Shown here piece by piece: positions 1 to 7,159 of a DNA stretch of 64,000 nt. This stretch comes from Mesorhizobium_B sp963522145 (GTDB taxonomy: Bacteria; Pseudomonadota; Alphaproteobacteria; Rhizobiales; Rhizobiaceae): positions 186,001 to 250,000 of the forward strand of contig CAUQXI010000003.1 of NCBI GenBank assembly GCA_963522145.1, written 5' to 3'. How positions within the stretch are numbered: the first letter of the stretch is position 1; every line of letters begins with the position of its first letter. Under the pieces are notes generated by a model. The model made no database searches, was not told the origin of the DNA, and saw only the letters and a program-made list of their open reading frames with translations. The translations under genes were made by a program, and so were the position numbers.

Positions 1-616
1 CATCGGCAAAGGCGTCCAGCGGAAGGTAGCCGGCAAGGCTCTCCTGGCCAGGCGTGAGCCCGGTCTGCACGGCGGGCGGAGCCAGCTCGATAACCTCGAC
101 ACGCTCTTTCAGGACCTCACGCATCGCCACCGTATAGGAGTGAATGGCAGCCTTCGTCGCATTGTAGGTCGGCGTGGAAACGAGCGGCACGAAGGCCAAG
201 CCTGACGTCACATTGACGATCGCCGCATCTGGCTGAGCGACGAGGTGGTCGATCAGGGCGTTGGTCAGCCGGAGCGGGCCAAGAAGGTTCGTGGTGATCG
301 TCGCTTCAGCGTCGGCAAGGTCGCGCTGCTTGTCGAGCGGCTCGAAGCGCATGATACCGGCATTGTTGACGAGCACGTTGAGGGTCGGGTGGGACGCGAG
401 CAGTCGCATCGCGAAGTCTGCGACGCCCTCAGGGCTTTCGATATCCAGGGTGATCGCATGCATGTTGCTGCGCCCGGCGCATGCGCTCTTGAGGGCTTCC
501 TGTCGCCGCCCTGCAACGATCACCGTGTTGCCGAGATCATGGAAGCGATGAGCCAGCGCTTCGCCGATGCCGGAGCCTCCGCCCGTGATGAGGATGGTGT
601 TGCCGGTCTGTTTCAT
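1..616 (-). CDS. SDR family oxidoreductase (DltE-like), C-terminus cut by window edge
   Basis: Reading the minus strand from the ATG at 616-614 gives an open frame to the window edge (205 codons, no stop), so the 3' end is missing. The N-terminus has the Rossmann dinucleotide motif TGGGSGIG, then NNAGIM and the active-site YNATK, the marks of a classical short-chain dehydrogenase/reductase. The sequence resembles the DltE-type subgroup; the substrate cannot be told. It is divergent from an HxlR regulator starting at 716, a common arrangement in which the regulator controls the oxidoreductase. An inverted repeat lies between the two genes. An AGGA about 10 bases before the ATG serves as ribosome binding site. 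Confidence 0.88.
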   Translation of the reverse strand, partial: MKQTGNTILITGGGSGIGEALAHRFHDLGNTVIVAGRRQEALKSACAGRSNMHAITLDIESPEGVADFAMRLLASHPTLNVLVNNAGIMRFEPLDKQRDLADAEATITTNLLGPLRLTNALIDHLVAQPDAAIVNVTSGLAFVPLVSTPTYNATKAAIHSYTVAMREVLKERVEVIELAPPAVQTGLTPGQESLAGYLPLDAFAD

Positions 617-643
617 GAGGGTGGGTCCTTTGCGATTCAACAG

Positions 644-677
644 CTTTCTATTTGGCGATCCGCGATGTGATAGAAAG
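644..677. promoter_or_regulatory. Inverted repeat between SDR and HxlR genes, candidate operator
   Basis: CTTTCTAT at 644-651 and its exact complement ATAGAAAG at 670-677 form perfect 8-bp arms separated by 18 bp. The repeat sits inside the 99-bp gap between the divergent genes. HxlR-type winged-helix dimers bind palindromes in such gaps, so this is a reasonable operator guess; the spacing is wide and no promoter was assigned. Confidence 0.4.
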
Positions 678-715
678 AAGGCACCCGAAATATCGATACG
701 CACCAAAAGGAGAGC

Positions 716-1150
716 GTGAGCATATCCAGTCTGCCATTCGACGCCTCGACCATCCGCAGGGCGCGGCAGATCGCCGAGGTCGCGCCACCGCCTGACAGCG
801 ACCCGAAAGTCGAGGCACTGGTCAACGACCTGATCGGGCGGGTCGCCGATAAATGGACGATGATCGTGCTGGAGGTGCTGGCCGAGCACGGCGAACAGCG
901 CTTCACGCAGCTCACCCGACACGTCACCGGGATCAGCCAGAAGATGCTGACCCAGACCCTGCGGCAGATGGAGCGGGACGGCATCGTAACGCGCACAGTC
1001 CATGCGGTCGTGCCGCCGCGGGTGGATTATCGGCTGACGGAGCTTGGCGCGAGCCTGGGCGCCGCCTTCTGCGGCGTGTGGATTTGGGCAGAGGAAAACC
1101 TTGCTCAGGTAGAGGCCGCGAGAGAAGCATTCGACGAAGCCAAGCGATAG
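716..1150 (+). CDS. HxlR family winged-helix transcriptional regulator
   Basis: The protein has 144 residues. A winged-helix domain of the HxlR type covers about residues 35-125, with the family-typical DKWTMIVLEVL start helix, the recognition region GISQKMLTQTLRQMERDG and the wing VPPRVDYRLTELG. The start is GTG at 716, chosen because AAAGGAG lies at 705-711 just before it. It is divergently transcribed from an SDR oxidoreductase, which is the likely target. HxlR proteins often respond to reactive aldehydes, quinones or oxidants; nothing here identifies the signal. Confidence 0.9.
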   Translation: MSISSLPFDASTIRRARQIAEVAPPPDSDPKVEALVNDLIGRVADKWTMIVLEVLAEHGEQRFTQLTRHVTGISQKMLTQTLRQMERDGIVTRTVHAVVPPRVDYRLTELGASLGAAFCGVWIWAEENLAQVEAAREAFDEAKR

Positions 1151-1347
1151 CGATCGGGGACGCGGAACTGTCGGTAGACTGATGGTCAGGCCGCACCTGC
1201 CGAGATTAGCCCTTGACGCAAGCTATCATCAAGTCTGCGGGCTCTTCAGCGACGGCAGGGAGGGAGTTTGACGCCTGCGACAACGATGATCGTTCCACGA
1301 CCCGCTTTCATCATCGCAGCACTCGAATGGGCCGATGTAACGGAGTC

Positions 1348-2850
1348 CTACTGGAACGCGGTTTCCGAAAACGATCGGAGCTTGCGCGAGTGCAAACGTT
1401 CCGGCGGCATTTCGGCGAGCTTCTCGAGTGCCCGGATGCCGATCGAGAGGTGCTGCGACACTTGGCGCTTATAGAACTCGGTTGCCATTCCCGGAAGCTT
1501 CAACTCGCCATGCAATGGCTTGTCGGACACGCAGAGCAGGGTTCCATACGGCACGCGGAAGCGGAAGCCGTTCGCGGCGATGGTGGCCGATTCCATGTCG
1601 AGCGCGATGGCACGGCTCTGGCTGAGCCTCTGCACCGGGCCGCGCTGATCGCGCAATTCCCAGTTGCGGTTGTCGATGGTGGCGACGGTTCCCGTGCGCA
1701 TGATCCGCTTCAGATCGTAGCCGGACAGGCCCGTGACCTCGGCCACCGCTTCCTGTAGCGCCACCTGCACTTCCGCCAGCGGCGGGATCGGCACCCAGAC
1801 GGGCAGGTCGTCGTCCAGAACATGATCCTCGCGCACATAGGCATGCGCCAGCACATAATCGCCCAGCGCCTGCGTGTTGCGAAGGCCCGCGCAGTGGCCG
1901 AGCATCAGCCAGGCATGCGGGCGCAGCACGGCGATATGGTCGGTGATGGTCTTCGCGTTGGACGGCCCGACGCCAATATTGACCATGGTAATGCCGCCCG
2001 AGCCCGGCTTGACGAGATGGTAGGCCGGCATCTGCGGCATCCGCGGCGGCGTGGCTCCACCTTCGGGATGTGTCTGGCCAGGCAGCGTCACCATGTTGCC
2101 CGGCTCCACGAAGGCGCTGTAGCCCTTGCCGCCCTCCGCCATCAGGTCGCGCGCATAAAGGCAGAACTCGTCGATGTAGAAGCCGTAGTTGGTGAACAGC
2201 ACGAAGTTCTGAAAATGCGCGGGGCTCGTCGCGGTGTAATGGCTCAGCCGGTGCAGAGAATAATCGATGCGCTGCGCGGTGAAGGGCGCGAGCGGCATTG
2301 CCTCGCCCGCGAGCGGCTCGAAGGTGCCGTTGGCGATGTGGTCGTCCGTGCCTTTGAGATCGGGCACGTCGAAGATGTCGCGCAGCGGGCGGTTGAGGCG
2401 CTCGGCGATCGATCCGTCCACATGGGTGCCTTCCAGAAAGGCGAAGTGGAGCGGGATAGGCGTTTCCGACTCGCCGACCGTGATCGCCACGCCGTGGTTG
2501 CGCATGATGAGGCGCAGCTGCTCGACCAGGTAGCTTTCGAACAGGTCCGGCCGCGTGATTGTTGTCGCGTATTGGCCGGGCGCGGGCATGTGCCCATAGG
2601 CAAGGCGTGAGTCGACGTTCACGTAGGAAACGCTGGCAACGCCGATCTCCGGGTAGAAGGCGCGATAGCGCTTGTGCTCTTCACTGCCCTCGCCCAGCGA
2701 GGCGAAGGCCTCGCGCAGGAACGCCGTGCTGCGCTCGTAGAGCTCCTTCAGCGCCGTGACCGCTTCGCCAGCATCGGTGAAGCTTTGGCGCGGAGCCGGA
2801 GGAGGCGTGACGATCGCCTCGATCGCGGCAGGGTAAATTCTCTTGTCCAT
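1348..2850 (-). CDS. amn: AMP nucleosidase
   Basis: This 500-residue protein matches AMP nucleosidase along its whole length (the E. coli enzyme has 484). It splits AMP into adenine and ribose 5-phosphate, which adjusts adenylate pools. The N-terminal half carries the AMP-nucleosidase-specific domain (PAPGQYATTITRPDLFE, about residues 87-105). The C-terminal half has the nucleoside-phosphorylase-like fold, with VNIGVGPSNAKTITDH, LMLGHCAG and the late segment DMESATIAANGFRFRVPYGT, which binds base and ribose. It stands alone, with no operon partner. Confidence 0.95.
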   Translation of the reverse strand: MDKRIYPAAIEAIVTPPPAPRQSFTDAGEAVTALKELYERSTAFLREAFASLGEGSEEHKRYRAFYPEIGVASVSYVNVDSRLAYGHMPAPGQYATTITRPDLFESYLVEQLRLIMRNHGVAITVGESETPIPLHFAFLEGTHVDGSIAERLNRPLRDIFDVPDLKGTDDHIANGTFEPLAGEAMPLAPFTAQRIDYSLHRLSHYTATSPAHFQNFVLFTNYGFYIDEFCLYARDLMAEGGKGYSAFVEPGNMVTLPGQTHPEGGATPPRMPQMPAYHLVKPGSGGITMVNIGVGPSNAKTITDHIAVLRPHAWLMLGHCAGLRNTQALGDYVLAHAYVREDHVLDDDLPVWVPIPPLAEVQVALQEAVAEVTGLSGYDLKRIMRTGTVATIDNRNWELRDQRGPVQRLSQSRAIALDMESATIAANGFRFRVPYGTLLCVSDKPLHGELKLPGMATEFYKRQVSQHLSIGIRALEKLAEMPPERLHSRKLRSFSETAFQ

Positions 2851-2940
2851 GCGCCATCATAAGGGAACGCACGAACATTTGGGAGGGTCGGAGGTCCTGA
2901 AACACCGCCTGCCGCTGACCGGACCGAATTGAGCGTGCGG

Positions 2941-3123
2941 TCAGGCCATGGTGCTGGCGGTCGATGCCGGCTCGACAGAGAACGCCGATTGAAGCTGACC
3001 AGAGGCGAACTCGCTCACCGCGCGATATCCGCGGCCGCGCGCATTCTGGTCAACCAGAACGGAGAACAGCATCCCAAACAGCGCTGTCAGCAGGCAAACG
3101 ATCGTAAAGCGGCGCGCAAGCAT
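2941..3123 (-). CDS. Small single-pass membrane protein, function unknown
   Basis: The frame from the ATG at 3123 encodes 60 residues: a short basic start (MLARRF), one hydrophobic segment at about residues 7-24, then a polar tail of about 36 residues. A longer in-frame start near 3216 adds an arginine-rich leader that does not look coding, so the shorter form is preferred. A GGGGAC stretch precedes the ATG. I recognise no family. It may be a small inner-membrane or exported protein, or a chance frame; being codon-clean and isolated in its gap supports it only modestly. Confidence 0.4.
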   Translation of the reverse strand: MLARRFTIVCLLTALFGMLFSVLVDQNARGRGYRAVSEFASGQLQSAFSVEPASTASTMA

Positions 3124-3293
3124 GGTCTTCGTCCCCTGAAAGTCCCCTGAAAATCCCCGCCTGAACCATCGCTGCCTGCCGCTGAACTTGGTCTGAGAGC
3201 ATCGTTCATGCGCCATTCACAAGGCGTCTATGCCTTGTCATCCAGACCCGCTGCCGCAAGATGCCGGCCCGAATCGTCCCGAGGACCACAGCG

Positions 3294-3998
3294 ATGACCG
3301 AGCAGAGCAAGCCGATCGAACTCTTTTACTGGCCGACGCCGAATGGATGGAAGGTCTCCATCATGCTGGAAGAGCTCGGCGCGCCCTATGAGGTGCGCTA
3401 CGTGAATATCGGCAAGGGCGAGCAGTTCGAGCCGGACTTCCTGAAGATTGCCCCCAATAACCGGATGCCTGCGATCGTCGATCCGGAAGGGCCGGACGGC
3501 GAGCCGATCTCGATCTTCGAGTCAGGCGCCATTCTGCAATATCTCGGCCGCAAGTTCGGCCAGCTTTATCCGTCAGACGAGCGCAAGCGCGTGGAGGTCG
3601 ATCAGTGGTTGTTCTGGCAGATGGGCGGCCTGGGGCCGATGGCCGGCCAAGCGCACCACTTCCGGCAATATGCGCCCGAAAGGATCGAATACGCCATCAA
3701 CCGCTACACCAACGAGGTGAACCGGCTTTACGGCGTGATGAACAAGCGGCTGGCCGACAGGCCGTTCTTGGCCGGGGAATATTCCATCGCCGACATCGCT
3801 TGCGTCGGCTGGATCAAGCCGCACAAAAATCAGGGCCAGGACCTTGAAGATTTCCCGAACCTCAAACGCTGGTTCGAAACGATCAACGAGCGCCCGGCGG
3901 TGATCCGCGGGCTTGCGGTGGGCGAGGAGCGCCGCTCTAACATCTCGGCGGACGAGGAGGCGCGCAAGCACCTGTTCAACCAGCGCGCCCGGACCTGA
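3294..3998 (+). CDS. Glutathione S-transferase, YfcG/Ure2p-like (disulfide-bond reductase type)
   Basis: The 234-residue protein aligns closely with E. coli YfcG. The N-terminal thioredoxin-like domain starts with ELFYWPTPNGWK, whose TPNG replaces the usual Ser/Tyr/Cys GST catalytic motif. PNNRMPAIVD and FESGAILQYL bind glutathione. The helical C-terminal domain has FWQMGGLGPMAGQAHHF and YSIADIAC. YfcG-type enzymes reduce disulfides with glutathione. The ATG at 3294 was chosen over an upstream in-frame ATG (3261) because GAGGA lies 8 bases before it. It is a single gene, converging on a DUF2147 gene. Confidence 0.92.
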   Translation: MTEQSKPIELFYWPTPNGWKVSIMLEELGAPYEVRYVNIGKGEQFEPDFLKIAPNNRMPAIVDPEGPDGEPISIFESGAILQYLGRKFGQLYPSDERKRVEVDQWLFWQMGGLGPMAGQAHHFRQYAPERIEYAINRYTNEVNRLYGVMNKRLADRPFLAGEYSIADIACVGWIKPHKNQGQDLEDFPNLKRWFETINERPAVIRGLAVGEERRSNISADEEARKHLFNQRART

Positions 3999-4033
3999 TC
4001 GTCCGATAAACCAATTGTCGGGGAACTGGTTGC

Positions 4034-4375
4034 CTAGAGCCGCGACCAGTTCTCGTTCCGGCAGATCAGCCCGCCCAGCACGCAGCCACCGAGCTTGAGC
4101 GTGTTGCCCGACAAGCTTGCCTTGCCGGAATAGGTCTTGTCATTGGCAGGGTCTGTGATCTTGCCGGCATAGGCGCCCTCGCCGGAAGGCGAGAAGGTGC
4201 CGATCCGCTTGCCGGCGTGCGTGCCGCTCTTCAACGTAATGCAGAAGCCGCCGCCGCAGGAGCCGATCGCAGCCGTAGCCCCGCTTTTTGTGCGCCAGTT
4301 GCCTTCGATCGGGTCGGCCTGCGCTGCCGCAATCGGCAGAAGCAGCGCGGCGGCAAGGGTTGCAAGCTTGAGCAT
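4034..4375 (-). CDS. DUF2147 family secreted protein
   Basis: This 113-residue protein begins with a clear signal peptide (about residues 1-20, cleavage near AAQA-DP). It continues with the DUF2147 pattern: DPIEGNWRTKSG, a glycine-rich CGGGFCITLKSG, a KITDPANDKTYSGK block and LKLGGCVLGGLICRNENW near the end. DUF2147 proteins are small periplasmic or outer-membrane-associated beta-rich proteins of unknown function. An AGGAG sequence lies just before the start codon. It converges with the glutathione transferase gene. Confidence 0.85.
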   Translation of the reverse strand: MLKLATLAAALLLPIAAAQADPIEGNWRTKSGATAAIGSCGGGFCITLKSGTHAGKRIGTFSPSGEGAYAGKITDPANDKTYSGKASLSGNTLKLGGCVLGGLICRNENWSRL

Positions 4376-4714
4376 CGATCTCTCCTGATCCTGTTGCCGG
4401 CATTCGCTCGCATATCAATCATCATCGCAGCGAGCAGGCCAGCACACAGCCTTGCAGCATGATGAACAAGCTATTGCTTTCAGTCACTCGAATTTTTCGC
4501 TCATTTTCAAAGAAACCGAGCGTTTCAGCGGGCTTGGCTGCTTAACGGTTTATGGGCTTAACGCCTTGTTCAAGCTTTGTTTTCAGCCAGTTAAGCACGG
4601 CTTTTAAGGCCGGATTCAAGCCTCTCCCTCATTCTCGAACCATAGGAAACACGAACCGCACGACAACAAGAGCGACGGGTTTCCAGGGGCGCGACAGAAA
4701 CAGGGACAGAAACA
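4376..4714. other. Intergenic region with repeated GCTTAACG
   Basis: These 339 bases lie between a minus-strand and a plus-strand gene, so they should hold promoters for both. The stretch is less GC-rich than its surroundings. An 8-bp direct repeat GCTTAACG occurs at 4540-4547 and 4556-4563, with further TTAA at 4591 and 4604. The spacings do not fit the CtrA TTAA-N7-TTAA pattern. No gene, RNA or terminator was seen. Confidence 0.4.
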
Positions 4715-4981
4715 ATGGCACGTTTTGAAATGTTCGAAGCCGGCTTGGGCGGCATGGCCAACACGGCGCAGGCGGATATCCTTCTTGAGCTCGGCATGAT
4801 GTACGCGACGGGCCGCGACTGCGACGTGGACCTGATTTCGGCCCACAAATGGTTCAACATCGCGGCCATCAAGGGTTCGGGCCGCGCCGCCCAATTGCGC
4901 GCCGAACTCTCGGCGACCATGAGCAAGGCAGACATCGCCCGCGCTCTCCGCGAGGCGCGTGAGTGGATGACGATCCACTAA
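4715..4981 (+). CDS. Small SEL1-like repeat protein
   Basis: The 88-residue product carries one recognisable SEL1/TPR-like unit: LGMMYATGRDCDVDLISAHK, about residues 27-46, followed by WFNIAAIKGS. The repeat normally mediates protein contacts. No signal peptide or membrane segment is present, so it is probably cytoplasmic. Short proteins of this type are common in Rhizobiales and have no assigned role. AGGGA lies 8 bases before the ATG. It appears monocistronic. Confidence 0.75.
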   Translation: MARFEMFEAGLGGMANTAQADILLELGMMYATGRDCDVDLISAHKWFNIAAIKGSGRAAQLRAELSATMSKADIARALREAREWMTIH

Positions 4982-5160
4982 GCATCGGGATAACGACGGC
5001 AGGCTGACGCGGCAGGCGGCGTAGAGACCGCATCGGCAAAAGCTTCAAGAAGACAAAAGGCGACGGTCCTGGAGGCGGGGCTCAACGCCTGAAAGAAAAA
5101 TGCGCGCTCCGGTCTCCAAACCTGAGCTCGCCGGAACACGGGACGGCCACTATCGCGGGT

Positions 5161-6282
5161 TCAGGCGGTTTCCACTTTCCGCGCCGCGTCGAGCGCGTCG
5201 GGCAGTGCCGCCTCAAACAGATCGAGCTCGGCGTCGAGGCCGGCGCTGATGCGGATGCAGCGATCGAGGCCGGGAGCGACCGGCTTTCGAACGAAGATGT
5301 CACGCCCGGTCAGGCCGTTGAGAACTTGGGCAGCGAAAGCTCCGTCCCTTCCGCAATCTATCGTCACGAAATTCGTGGCCGAGGGCAGGGGCGTGAGCCC
5401 GTTTGCGGTGGCGATGGATGCAATTCGCTCACGAGCCAAGCGGATCCGCGCAACCGCTGCTGCAAGGTAGTCCTGATCGGCAAGCGCAGCGAGCCCGGCA
5501 GCTTGTGCAAGTCGGTTGACGCCGAAGTGATTGCGCACCTTATCGAAGCTCGCGATCGCGTCCGGGTGACCGATCGCATAGCCCAGCCTTAAGCCTGCAA
5601 GTCCATACGCCTTGGAAAAGGTCCGAAGCCGCAGCACGTTGGGGCGCTCGGGATCGAGCGGCAGAAGCGCGGACTGCGGCGCCGTTTCGCCATAAGCCTC
5701 GTCAAGGATGAGCATGGTTGTCGGAGGCAGCGCCTGCATGAAGCGCGCGATCTCAGCTCCCTCCCACCAGGTGCCCATCGGATTGTCGGGATTGGACAGG
5801 TAGACAAGCTTCGCCTTCTCGCGGCAGGCGGCCTTGGCCAATGCCTGAAGATCCTCGCGATCGTCACGGAAGGGCACTGCCACGAGCCGCCCGCCGTGAC
5901 CCGCGACGTGGAAGTTGAAGGTCGGATAAGCACCGAGCGACGAAGCCACTGGATCGCCGTGTTCGACATAAAGGCGGACGATCAGCCCCAGCAGCCCGTC
6001 GATGCCTTCTCCGATCGCGATGTTTTGCGGTGCAACGCCAAGATGCGCGGCAAGAGCATGCCGGAGGTCATGATTTTCCGGATCGCCGTACTTCCAGACG
6101 CTTCTCGCCTCACGCGCGATCAGGTCAACGACGCGGGGAGACGGGCCAAAGCCGCTCTCATTTGCGCCGAGCCGCGCACAGAACGGGCGGCCGCGAGCAC
6201 GCTCCTGCATTTCCGGCCCCACGAAAGGCACTGTTGAGGGAAGATGCCGGGTAAGTCGCGTCGGGCGCGGCGAGTTTTCCAT
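5161..6282 (-). CDS. PLP-dependent aminotransferase, histidinol-phosphate aminotransferase family
   Basis: The 373-residue protein belongs to fold-type I class I/II aminotransferases and is most like HisC. Seen are LGANESGFGPSP near residue 38, YLSNPDNPMGTWW, LDEAYGETAP, and the cofactor lysine K224 in TFSKAYGLAGLRLGYAIG. A final FVRKPVAPGLDRCIRIS segment holds the substrate-carboxylate arginine. HisC converts imidazole-acetol phosphate to histidinol phosphate. No other his genes are nearby and many genomes hold several HisC paralogues, so an aromatic or other amino donor is equally possible. Confidence 0.85.
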   Translation of the reverse strand: MENSPRPTRLTRHLPSTVPFVGPEMQERARGRPFCARLGANESGFGPSPRVVDLIAREARSVWKYGDPENHDLRHALAAHLGVAPQNIAIGEGIDGLLGLIVRLYVEHGDPVASSLGAYPTFNFHVAGHGGRLVAVPFRDDREDLQALAKAACREKAKLVYLSNPDNPMGTWWEGAEIARFMQALPPTTMLILDEAYGETAPQSALLPLDPERPNVLRLRTFSKAYGLAGLRLGYAIGHPDAIASFDKVRNHFGVNRLAQAAGLAALADQDYLAAAVARIRLARERIASIATANGLTPLPSATNFVTIDCGRDGAFAAQVLNGLTGRDIFVRKPVAPGLDRCIRISAGLDAELDLFEAALPDALDAARKVETA

Positions 6283-6419
6283 GGCATCTTCAATGATAGA
6301 TCGAGAGATGCCGCGTTATGGCAGCCGCTGTCAAAGCGGTTCATAAACGAAAACAGCGGGCATGAAGCCCGCTGTTTCCATCCGCATCACCAAATTACGG
6401 CGGCAGAAAAACATACAAA

Positions 6420-6701
6420 TTACATCTTGTTCGAGGCGTTAAACGCTTCGCAGAAGTCCACCCGCTTGGTGTTCTGCAGCTTGCACTCGTTCATGATGGC
6501 TTCGCGGTCCTCGGACTTCAGGCCGGTCATGGCAGCGTTGAAGTCGTCGCCGGTCTTCATCGTCTTCATGTCGGAATCCGTGTAGAACGAACCCATCATG
6601 GTCGCGTCGTCGAGGCGCGGCGAGCCGGTTGCAGACTGGGCGAAGGCGTTGCCGGCGATGGTCAGCGACACGGCAGCGATCGAAAGCATCTTGAGGTTCA
6701 T
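6420..6701 (-). CDS. Small secreted protein of unknown function
   Basis: The frame encodes 93 residues with a convincing signal peptide (MNLKMLSIAAVSLTIAGNAFA, cleavage near residue 21). A mature part of about 70 residues contains two cysteines (NECKLQ and DFCEAF) that could form a disulfide. GGGAG lies 8 bases before the ATG. I recognise no named domain. It is most likely periplasmic. It lies alone between the aminotransferase gene and the kdp operon and is transcribed away from kdp. Confidence 0.7.
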   Translation of the reverse strand: MNLKMLSIAAVSLTIAGNAFAQSATGSPRLDDATMMGSFYTDSDMKTMKTGDDFNAAMTGLKSEDREAIMNECKLQNTKRVDFCEAFNASNKM

Positions 6702-6865
6702 GGTAAAACTCCCTTGAGCGTTGAACGGCGATCAGAAAGGCGATCGGAGCAAACAACGTCGCCCTGAAATCAAAGTTCCGCCGGGCCCTAGGAAAGGCGG
6801 CGAACTTTTCGTCGATTAACGCCGGAACGAAGTGGATGGTCTCCTTCCATAGCTATTTAAGAGAT

Positions 6866-6918
6866 TTTACGCGCGCTTTACGGCGTTCCCTCAAAACGCC
6901 ATAGCCGCTTTACGCGCG
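6866..6918 (+). promoter_or_regulatory. Phased TTTACG repeats upstream of kdp, candidate KdpE operator
   Basis: TTTACG occurs at 6866, at 6877 (exactly 11 bp later) and at 6909 (32 bp after the second). The first and third copies extend to identical 10-mers, TTTACGCGCG. OmpR/PhoB-family regulators such as KdpE bind tandem half-sites repeating every 11 bp or so, which is why this is proposed. It lies 42-94 bp before the first ORF of the kdp cluster. A promoter could not be assigned. Confidence 0.42.
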
Positions 6919-6959
6919 ACGATCCTAGCTCTGTTCCATCTCATCCGATGGAGCACCTC

Positions 6960-7046
6960 ATGTTCCCTGCCTTCGCCTTTCTCGCGCTTGGATTCCTGTC
7001 CTTCTTGATTGTTGCGGCCGCTTTGCGCGGCGCCGAGCAGCTCTGA
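6960..7046 (+). CDS. Putative 28-residue membrane peptide preceding kdpF
   Basis: An ATG at 6960 with GGAG six bases upstream opens a 28-codon frame. Almost all of it is one hydrophobic helix (AFAFLALGFLSFLIVAAAL), ending in a short polar tail, RGAEQL. It lies 14 bp before kdpF on the same strand, and its size and design resemble KdpF, but it is not KdpF. It may be a second small accessory peptide of the Kdp pump, or a leader. An in-frame ATG at 6948 would add four residues. The family is not certain. Confidence 0.5.
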   Translation: MFPAFAFLALGFLSFLIVAAALRGAEQL

Positions 7047-7060
7047 CTGCGGGCGCGATC

Positions 7061-7150
7061 ATGACCCTCGACATATTTCTCGGCGGCGCCCTGGTTGCCG
7101 CCATGCTCGTCTACCTTTTCGCGGCGCTGCTCCGCCCCGAACGCTTCTGA
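7061..7150 (+). CDS. kdpF: K+-transporting ATPase small subunit KdpF
   Basis: This 29-residue single-span peptide starts MTLDIFLGGALVAAML and ends in the KdpF signature LLRPERF. KdpF sits in the membrane beside KdpA and stabilises the KdpFABC complex. The length equals that of the E. coli peptide. It lies 9 bp before kdpA and shares its transcript. It is below the size that automatic gene calling usually reports. Confidence 0.9.
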   Translation: MTLDIFLGGALVAAMLVYLFAALLRPERF

Positions 7151-7159
7151 GCCGCTTCC

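Noticed and set aside
4542..4561. CtrA binding site
   Set aside because: The TTAA half-sites are 16 bp apart, not the 11 bp of TTAA-N7-TTAA.
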